Assembly: GCA_023245235.1 (NCBI GenBank)
Contig: JAHFKT010000006.1
Location: 1 to 41,300, forward strand
Direction of reading: 5' to 3'
DNA length: 41,300 bases
Source of the DNA: Candidatus Yanofskyibacteriota bacterium
Lineage (GTDB): Bacteria; Patescibacteriota; Minisyncoccia; 2-02-FULL-40-12; GWA2-44-9
Made by a program: the position numbers and the translations under genes. Positions 34,974 through 41,300 of the stretch are shown in pieces. The notes under the pieces are model-generated. The model did not search any database. It saw nothing but the letters and a program-made list of their open reading frames with translations, and was not told the origin of the DNA. Every line of letters begins with the position of its first letter. Within the stretch, counting starts at the first letter, position 1.

Positions 34974-35025
34974 AATAAGTGTAATATATCAATAAAAGCC
35001 GGATAACCGCAGCCAGACCTCTCTC

Positions 35026-36711
35026 ATGTTGAAATTACTTTGGCGGTCGGTCGAAAATCATTTCAGATACATTCTCTTTCTCATTGTAACGCTGGGTTCT
35101 TATTTTTCAATAGTCTTCTGGAGGATGCTGGATATGAAAGCGGATGGTCTGTACGCGGGTCACGGGAATATTTGGAGCGACTGGGCATTACACATCTCCA
35201 TCGCCAATATTTTTGCTTTCAAGAGCATCCGCTATTGGTTTTCGTATCACCCTTTGTATGCCGGGGGTAAGTTTACGTACCCGTTCTTAGCGGATCTGGT
35301 ATCGGGCATGTTAATGCGGGCAGGCATATCTCTGGAGCAGTCGTTCGCCCTACCCTCAATAATCCTTACCCTGAGCTTACTGACCGGGCTTTACTTTCTA
35401 TTTTATCTTCTCACGAGTTCAAGGAAGGCCGCGCTTACGGCTGTTTTCATTTTCTTTCTTTCGGCCGGGCTCGGATTTATTTCTTTCCTGAACGACCTTA
35501 TCCTTCATCCGTCGCTGTCTTCTCTTCTCTATCCATTGAGAGATTACGGACGTTTTGAGAACTATCAATGGGGTGCCAGCAATATGGCGGTCGGACTTTT
35601 GGTTCCCCAGCGCGCCTTCCTTGCCGGGGTAACTATGGGAGCCTGGTCTATCGTCGGCGTTCTCTATGTCATTCTTAAAGACAAAGATTTGGCCCCGGGT
35701 ATTAAAACCAAGATATTGATAATGTCCGGCGTTTTGGCCGGGATATTGCCCGTAACTCACCCCCACAGCTTCATGGCCCTGATAGCCATAACCGGTTCGC
35801 TGTGTTTGTTTAATCTGAAAAAATGGAGGACTCTCTGGCCCTATGTGCTGGTCGCAGGGACTATCTCTTCAGTGCTGTACCTGACCTTCATATACGGCGG
35901 CATAGAGAGCGCATCTTTCGTCCAGTGGCATCCCGGCTACACGGCGAACGGTGACCTTTTTGATTGGTTGAGGATGTGGATCCTGATCTGGGGCATCATG
36001 CTGCCGCTGGCCCTTGGGAGCCTGTATTATTTCCGGAAGAATATCGACCGGTCCCGATGGGCGGTATACTTCGGGGCGTTCATGCTTTTTGCCGTGGGCA
36101 ATCTGTTCTACCTGCAGCCCATAGCGTGGGATAACTCAAAAATTTTCTGGTGGGTTTATCTCATACTATCCGCACCTGCATCCCTGGCCCTGGTGCATAT
36201 CTGGTCCAAGAGGGGACTGTTGTTCAGATCCGCCGCCGTCTTATTGTTTATTACCCTTATTTTTATGGGCGTAATAGAGCTCTCCAGGCTCATCCAGGTG
36301 GATCAGCATGATTACCTGATGACCGGTACCGAGGATATAAAATTGGGGCTGGAGATAAGGGAGAAAACCGGACCGCTGGATATTTTCCTGACGGCTCCGG
36401 CGCACAATCATTTCGTGATGATGTGGGGATTGCGCCCGATCTTAATGGGCTACACGGCCTGGCTTTGGAACTACGGCTTCGATTATCATTCCAGAGAAAT
36501 GGATATGAGAAAAATGTTCCTCGGCCTGAGCGGTACGGAAGACCTGCTTCAAAAATACCGGATCAGCTATGTGGCGATAGGGCCGGCCGAGATCCATGAT
36601 CTTGATGCCAACGAAAATTATTTCAGGGGTAATTTCCCCGTGGCCTTCCGGGACAGCAGCTACCGGATATACGATACGAGGTCGGTCTGGCAAAATGAGG
36701 GCGCCAGGTAA
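35026..36711 (+). CDS. Multi-TM GT-C-like membrane protein
   Basis: About 11-13 TMs; GNIWSDWALHISIANIF acidic first loop; soluble C-terminal domain. Confidence 0.7.
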   Translation: MLKLLWRSVENHFRYILFLIVTLGSYFSIVFWRMLDMKADGLYAGHGNIWSDWALHISIANIFAFKSIRYWFSYHPLYAGGKFTYPFLADLVSGMLMRAGISLEQSFALPSIILTLSLLTGLYFLFYLLTSSRKAALTAVFIFFLSAGLGFISFLNDLILHPSLSSLLYPLRDYGRFENYQWGASNMAVGLLVPQRAFLAGVTMGAWSIVGVLYVILKDKDLAPGIKTKILIMSGVLAGILPVTHPHSFMALIAITGSLCLFNLKKWRTLWPYVLVAGTISSVLYLTFIYGGIESASFVQWHPGYTANGDLFDWLRMWILIWGIMLPLALGSLYYFRKNIDRSRWAVYFGAFMLFAVGNLFYLQPIAWDNSKIFWWVYLILSAPASLALVHIWSKRGLLFRSAAVLLFITLIFMGVIELSRLIQVDQHDYLMTGTEDIKLGLEIREKTGPLDIFLTAPAHNHFVMMWGLRPILMGYTAWLWNYGFDYHSREMDMRKMFLGLSGTEDLLQKYRISYVAIGPAEIHDLDANENYFRGNFPVAFRDSSYRIYDTRSVWQNEGAR

Positions 36712-36770
36712 AGCTTCAACGCAGATTCTCTTGTCTCGGAGTGGGTTCCCTCGCCCGCGTAGCGTGGCGA

Positions 36771-37493
36771 TTAAGGGAACTCTGTGGGACCGGAAACAGT
36801 CCGGCCGGTGAGCCGGAAGAGCAGTATCTCTTTTACCGCCCTTAAGATCACTTTTATATTTGCTCCGCTCTGTTCTCCTTTCAGGCGCGGATAGTGGGAA
36901 ACCGGCACTTGTTTTATCTTGTAGCCGAATTTTTTTGCCCGTACCAGCAGTTCGGTATTGATCAGTGCGCCGTTCGATTCAAGGCGGGCCTTCTGTACCA
37001 CCTCTTTCCGGATCAGCTTAAAAGCACAATCTATGTCCCGCACCCATAAGCCGAACAATATATTAACCGCTAAATTAAAAATACCGGCATTTAATTTTCT
37101 CATAAAATTATCCCGGCGATTCTTCCGGTATCCGATGACCAGGTCGGCGCTGTCGCTGTATTCGGCCAGTTTTGAGATCTCTTTTATGTCAAATTGGCGG
37201 TCAGAGTCCGTAAAAAATACCCATTCTTTTTCGGCCGCTGAAAACCCGCTTCTTACTGCGGCTCCATAACCCCGGTTTTTCGGATGGTAGACCCCTTTTA
37301 TGCGGTTGTCGCCGGATCGAAGCCTCTCTATTACTTCTTTCGTGCTATCTGTTGAACCGTCGTCAACTGCTATGATCTCGTAGTCCCAACCGAGCTCATG
37401 CATATATCCGGTTATATCTTTTACCAATGCAGGCAGATTCTCGGCTTCATTGTGAGCCGGGAGTACAATGCTGATTTGTAATTTTGTAGCCAT
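36771..37493 (-). CDS. GT2 glycosyltransferase (polyprenyl-phosphate mannose/glucose synthase type)
   Basis: ISIVLPAHNEAENLPALV; IIAVDDGSTDST; VFFTDSDRQFD. Confidence 0.9.
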   Translation of the reverse strand: MATKLQISIVLPAHNEAENLPALVKDITGYMHELGWDYEIIAVDDGSTDSTKEVIERLRSGDNRIKGVYHPKNRGYGAAVRSGFSAAEKEWVFFTDSDRQFDIKEISKLAEYSDSADLVIGYRKNRRDNFMRKLNAGIFNLAVNILFGLWVRDIDCAFKLIRKEVVQKARLESNGALINTELLVRAKKFGYKIKQVPVSHYPRLKGEQSGANIKVILRAVKEILLFRLTGRTVSGPTEFP

Positions 37494-37516
37494 ATCGGGG
37501 TATGATATACTAATTC

Positions 37517-37787
37517 GGAACCTATCTCAATAATAATCCCGAGCCGCGTTCTCTGAAGTGTTCCCGCTCCGCAAGGCGCGACGAGCGAGGAGTACCGGTT
37601 GGTACTCCGACGAGGAGCAACGAAGCGGAGCGGGAACATAGCGAGAACCCTTCGGGATATGGCCAATTTCGCCTGATGCATTGTCACTTGTCCTCAGAGT
37701 ATCCAAAGATACGCTTTCGGACTCGTTTCTTGCCCCAGACGAAATTGGCTCATATCGCGGCAGGGAGTATTATTGAAATAGGTTCTA
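37517..37787. repeat. Structured ~270-nt element, copy A (inverted termini, multi-stem interior)
   Basis: Terminal GGAACCTATCTCAATAATAATCCC / GGGAGTATTATTGAAATAGGTTCT; internal stems TGTTCCCGCTCCGC/GCGGAGCGGGAACA, GGAGTACC-GGTT-GGTACTCC, GATATGGCCAATTTCG/CGAAATTGGCTCATATC. Confidence 0.8.
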
Positions 37788-37807
37788 ACAAATTATCTAC
37801 GTAATTA

Positions 37808-38770
37808 ATGTTCGACCTTATTATAATCGGCGGTTCCGCCGCCGCGGCCACTGCCGGCGTCTATGCGGCTCGCCGGGGACTGAACTTCAAGATAATCACG
37901 AAGGAATTCGGCGGTGAGGTGGCCACGTCGGGAGAGATCGAGAACTGGCCCGGCGTTGTCCATACCGATGGCCTGACCCTGGCGGACCAGTTCAAGGCTC
38001 ACCTGGCCTCGTATCATGTTACGCCCGAGGAGGGCGTGTCAGTCTCTTCGGTATCAAAACAGCCTGACGGCATGTTCTGCATCTCCGTCAATCAGGACGG
38101 AGAAACCATGGCCGCCGATAAATTAAAAGAATCTCCCGAGGTCCATAAGTGCGATTATGTCGCTAAATCGGTCATTGTGGCTACGGGAGTCCATCCAAGA
38201 CTTTTGAATGTGCCTGGAGAGAAGGAGTTCCGGAATAAGGGCGTGACCTATTGCACCACCTGCGACGGTCCGTTGTTCCAGGGCAAGGCGACGACGGTCA
38301 TCGGCGGCGGCAACTCGGCTCTTGAGGCCGGCCTGATGCTCTCCGATATCGCGTCTCAAGTCTATGTCGTCAATAAAAACCCGATGTTCAAAGGAGAAAA
38401 GATCCTCATCGATAACCTTTCCGCCAAAAAGAACGTCCGGATCATATACGGCGCGATGACGACAGAGATCCTTGGCGAACAGTTCGTGACCGCGATTCAC
38501 TATACCGACAAAGACGGCAAAACCCAGGAATTAAAAACAGACGGCGTATTCATTCACGCCGGCATGATTCCCAACTCAGACCTGGTTGGCCCAGAACTCG
38601 CCAAAAGCAAATTCGGAGAGATCATCGTGGATGCCAACTGTGCAACAAATGTCGCGGGGCTATTTGCCGCCGGCGACGTGACCACCGTACCCTTTAAACA
38701 AATTGTAATCGCTGCCGGCCAGGGCTGTATCGCCGCCTTATCCGCAGTCCAGTACTTAAACACACTATGA
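37808..38770 (+). CDS. trxB: Thioredoxin reductase-like FAD/NAD(P) oxidoreductase
   Basis: DLIIIGGSAAAATAGVYAARRG; TYCTTCDGPLFQGK (CTTC redox centre); VIGGGNSALE; GLFAAGDVT. Confidence 0.9.
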   Translation: MFDLIIIGGSAAAATAGVYAARRGLNFKIITKEFGGEVATSGEIENWPGVVHTDGLTLADQFKAHLASYHVTPEEGVSVSSVSKQPDGMFCISVNQDGETMAADKLKESPEVHKCDYVAKSVIVATGVHPRLLNVPGEKEFRNKGVTYCTTCDGPLFQGKATTVIGGGNSALEAGLMLSDIASQVYVVNKNPMFKGEKILIDNLSAKKNVRIIYGAMTTEILGEQFVTAIHYTDKDGKTQELKTDGVFIHAGMIPNSDLVGPELAKSKFGEIIVDANCATNVAGLFAAGDVTTVPFKQIVIAAGQGCIAALSAVQYLNTL

Positions 38771-39210
38771 TCTATATCGGCGCCGACCATCGCGGATTCG
38801 AACTCAAGGAAAAGCTCAAGGATCTTTTTGACGAGCTCGGGTATGACTATGAGGATATGGGCGCCTTTGAACATGACCCCGCCGATGATTTTCCGGAGTT
38901 CGCTAAAAAAGTCGCCGAGCACATCCTGCATCCGGAAGATCGGGGCATCGTCATCTGCGGTGCGGGTGTCGGCGTTGACGAGGTCGCCAACAAGGTTCCC
39001 GGCGTCCGCTCCGGCCTTGCCATCAATAAAGACCAGATCAAATCAGCGCGCCACGATGACGACATCAATGTCCTGGCCCTGGCGGCCGAGTATACCACCG
39101 AAGAACAGGCCAAAGAGATTGTAAAGATATTCCTCGATACGGAGTTCGGCGCAGAGGATCGCTACAAGCGCCGCATCCATCAGATCCAGGATATCGAAGA
39201 CGAATTCTAG
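38767..39210 (+). CDS. rpiB: Ribose-5-phosphate isomerase B / RpiB-LacAB family
   Basis: IYIGADHRGFELKEKLK; GIVICGAGVGVDEVANKVPGVRSGLA; ARHDDDINVLALAA. Confidence 0.92.
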   Translation: MIYIGADHRGFELKEKLKDLFDELGYDYEDMGAFEHDPADDFPEFAKKVAEHILHPEDRGIVICGAGVGVDEVANKVPGVRSGLAINKDQIKSARHDDDINVLALAAEYTTEEQAKEIVKIFLDTEFGAEDRYKRRIHQIQDIEDEF

Positions 39211-39477
39211 GGTCTAAGTCAATAATACTTCCTCACCGCGTTCTCTGGTATTTTGGAATAATGCGAGGCACGACGAGGAGGCATGCCGGTTGGCCTGTCG
39301 ACGAGGAGTAACGAAGTATTATTTTAAAATAACGAGAACCCTTTGGGATATGCCAAATTTCAATAATCCATCATCATTTGTCCTCAACATACTAGTAAGT
39401 ATGCCTCGTCCTCATTCTTTGACTTATTGGAAATTTGGCTATATCGCGATTGGAAAGTATTATTGACTTAGACCCTA
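39208..39477. repeat. Structured ~270-nt element, copy B (inverted termini, multi-stem interior)
   Basis: AGGGTCTAAGTCAATAATACTTCC…GGAAAGTATTATTGACTTAGACCCT; same internal motif order as copy A; flanked by TA on both sides. Confidence 0.8.
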
Positions 39478-41114
39478 TGCTTTCAGACGAGATAAAAAAT
39501 ATCATCAGCGGCGATGTGACATCCGCTGAACCGGACCTGGCTCGCTACAGCCGTGACGCGAGCGTTTTTGTCGTTAAGCCGCAGGTCGTCGTGTATCCGA
39601 AAGGGTCCGAGGATGTTAAAAAGCTTGTTTCCTGGGTTACCGGCCAAAAATCGGGCCGGCCGGAACTGTCGCTGACCGCCCGCTCGGCCGGCACTGACAT
39701 GTCGGGAGGTCCGCTCAATGATTCGGTCATCCTCGATTTTACGAAATATTTTAACCATATTCTTGAGGTCGGTGACGGCTACGCCGTCACCGAACCCGGC
39801 GTCTATTACCGGGACTTTGAAAAGGCCACGCTGGCCAAGGGTTTCCTTCTGCCGTCATATCCGGCCTCTCGGGACATATGCGCGATGGGCGGCATCGTAT
39901 CCAATAATTCCGGCGGCGAAAAATCCCTCAGGTACGGCAAGACGGAAAAATTCGTGAAAGAGTTGAGTGTCGTTCTCTCTGACGGGAATGAATACATTTT
40001 TCATGCGTTGACACTCCAACAGCTTGAAGAGAAGAAATCCCGACAGACGTTCGAGGGCCAGGTATACCGGCAGATGCTTGAGCTGCTCGAAAATAATTAC
40101 GATGCCATTCAAGCGGCTAAACCCGATGTTTCCAAGAACTCAGCCGGATATTATCTCTGGAACGTATGGGACCGGCAGACATTTGACCTGACGAAGTTAT
40201 TGGTCGGTTCGCAGGGTACATTGGGCTTGGTGACAAAGATCAAGCTCGATCTGATACGGCCGAAAAAATATTCCAAACTGCTCGTCATATTCCTGAATGA
40301 CTTGGGGCCCCTTGGCGACCTGGTCACTGCGGTCATGAAATATAAACCGGAAAGTTTCGAGTCATATGATGACCAGACGCTGAAACTGGCCATCAGGTTC
40401 TTTCCGGATCTCCTCAAGAAGATGAAAGGCAATGCGATCTCATTATTCTTCAAATTCATACCGGAAGCATGGATGATGCTGACCGGCGGTTTGCCGAAGC
40501 TCGTGCTCATCGCCGAATTCACCGGAGATACGGAGGCGGACATTGACCGCATTCTGAATGAAGCCCAGACCGCGGTACGTTCGCAATTCCGGGCCAAGAC
40601 CCACATCACCCATACCGCCGCTGAAGCCGAAAAATACTGGGTCATCCGCCGTGAAAGCTTTTCTCTGCTTCGGAAACATGTCGGCACCAAGCATACGGCG
40701 CCATTCATCGACGATGTCATCGTCCACGTTGATCAGCTTCCGCAATTTCTGCCGAAGCTCAATGAGCTGGTGGGACAGTATAAGGGCCTGACATACACTA
40801 TTGCCGGGCATGCGGGCGATGCCAATTTCCATATTATCCCGCTTATGGACTTTCATAACAAAGCGAACCGGGAAGCTATTCCGGAACTCTCCGAAAAGGT
40901 TTACGATTTAGTCATCGGTCTTCATGGTTCGATCACCGCCGAACATAATGACGGGCTTATCAGGACGCCCTATCTTGAGAAGATGTACGGAGCGCCGATC
41001 TGCGCCCTGTTCAAGAAGACCAAGCAGATATTCGATCCGCAAGATATCTTTAATCCGCGCAAGAAGGTCGGCGGCGACATGCAGTATGCGATGTCCCATA
41101 TTTCCCAAGATTAA
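39477..41114 (+). CDS. FAD-binding oxidoreductase (GlcD/D-lactate dehydrogenase family)
   Basis: VVYPKGSEDVKKLVSWV; TARSAGTDMSGGPL; CAMGGIVSNNSGGEKSLRYGKTEKFV; TYTIAGHAGDANFHIIPL; start ATG at 39477 or in-element TTG at 39435. Confidence 0.87.
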   Translation: MLSDEIKNIISGDVTSAEPDLARYSRDASVFVVKPQVVVYPKGSEDVKKLVSWVTGQKSGRPELSLTARSAGTDMSGGPLNDSVILDFTKYFNHILEVGDGYAVTEPGVYYRDFEKATLAKGFLLPSYPASRDICAMGGIVSNNSGGEKSLRYGKTEKFVKELSVVLSDGNEYIFHALTLQQLEEKKSRQTFEGQVYRQMLELLENNYDAIQAAKPDVSKNSAGYYLWNVWDRQTFDLTKLLVGSQGTLGLVTKIKLDLIRPKKYSKLLVIFLNDLGPLGDLVTAVMKYKPESFESYDDQTLKLAIRFFPDLLKKMKGNAISLFFKFIPEAWMMLTGGLPKLVLIAEFTGDTEADIDRILNEAQTAVRSQFRAKTHITHTAAEAEKYWVIRRESFSLLRKHVGTKHTAPFIDDVIVHVDQLPQFLPKLNELVGQYKGLTYTIAGHAGDANFHIIPLMDFHNKANREAIPELSEKVYDLVIGLHGSITAEHNDGLIRTPYLEKMYGAPICALFKKTKQIFDPQDIFNPRKKVGGDMQYAMSHISQD

Positions 41115-41123
41115 AACAGATCA

Positions 41124-41300
41124 ATGGTAGAGATCATCCCGGCCATACTGGCTGAAACTAAAGAAAAATTCGTCGAGATGGTGAAGAAGATCGAACCCTA
41201 TACCGAACGGGTACATTTGGATATTATGGACTCCGCTTTCACGCCGGGTAAAACCATCATGGGTTATCAGGAGTTGCAGGAGATAGAGACCAAGCTCCAA
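41124..41300 (+). CDS. Ribulose-phosphate 3-epimerase-like protein (N-terminal part, runs off the window)
   Basis: MVEIIPAILAETKEKFVEMVKKIEPYTERVHLDIMDSAFTPGKTI. Confidence 0.75.
   Translation, partial: MVEIIPAILAETKEKFVEMVKKIEPYTERVHLDIMDSAFTPGKTIMGYQELQEIETKLQ

Noticed and set aside
36745-36780. GTTCCCT…AGGGAAC hairpin at the end of the GT2 gene, considered as a third structured element
   Set aside because: Lacks the CGACGAGGAG and GAGAACCCTTYGGG blocks of copies A/B; more likely a local 3'-end hairpin.
1-41300. CRISPR arrays, rRNA, tRNA, transposase or phage structural genes
   Set aside because: No regularly spaced repeats, no rRNA/tRNA signatures and no recognisable transposase, integrase or capsid-type ORF were seen by eye; a tRNAscan or Infernal run would be needed to be certain.
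1-41300. Alternative genetic code (UGA recoding, known in some CPR lineages)
   Set aside because: Recognisable proteins are full length under the standard code and several end at TGA at the expected position.

Overview
This 41.3 kb window is dense and gene-rich, with about 50 supportable coding regions, short spacers, and many hairpin-plus-T-run terminators and sigma70-type promoters. Gene content suggests a Patescibacteria/CPR-like bacterium: a DUF5652-like membrane protein, a compact tgt, a minimal nucleotide-salvage set and many small secreted proteins. This taxonomic call is an inference. Housekeeping-type genes include ddl, uridine and purine nucleoside phosphorylases, RidA, rdgB, tdk, a MazG-like protein, nfo, tgt, Fe/Mn-SOD, glutaredoxin, trxB, rpiB, an FAD-linked dehydrogenase and a partial rpe-like gene. 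Main candidate systems: (1) At 11.7-20.8 kb, a PQQ-type quinoprotein dehydrogenase is followed by MoxR ATPase / DUF58 / membrane protein / VWA / small membrane protein / VWA. This reproduces the order of the methylotroph mxaRSACKL maturation genes, but MxaJ, cytochrome cL and a recognisable MxaI are absent from the window; small secreted proteins are present instead. (2) Two diverged ~270-nt elements at 37.52-37.79 kb and 39.21-39.48 kb share a multi-stem fold with inverted termini and compensatory changes. They may be a structured ncRNA family or a non-autonomous mobile element. (3) A 44-nt promoter/hairpin element (39/44 identical, stem bases co-varying) occurs upstream of two unrelated genes at 4.42 and 7.93 kb. 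No rRNA, tRNA, CRISPR array or transposase gene was recognised. All calls come from reading the sequence; no database search was run.
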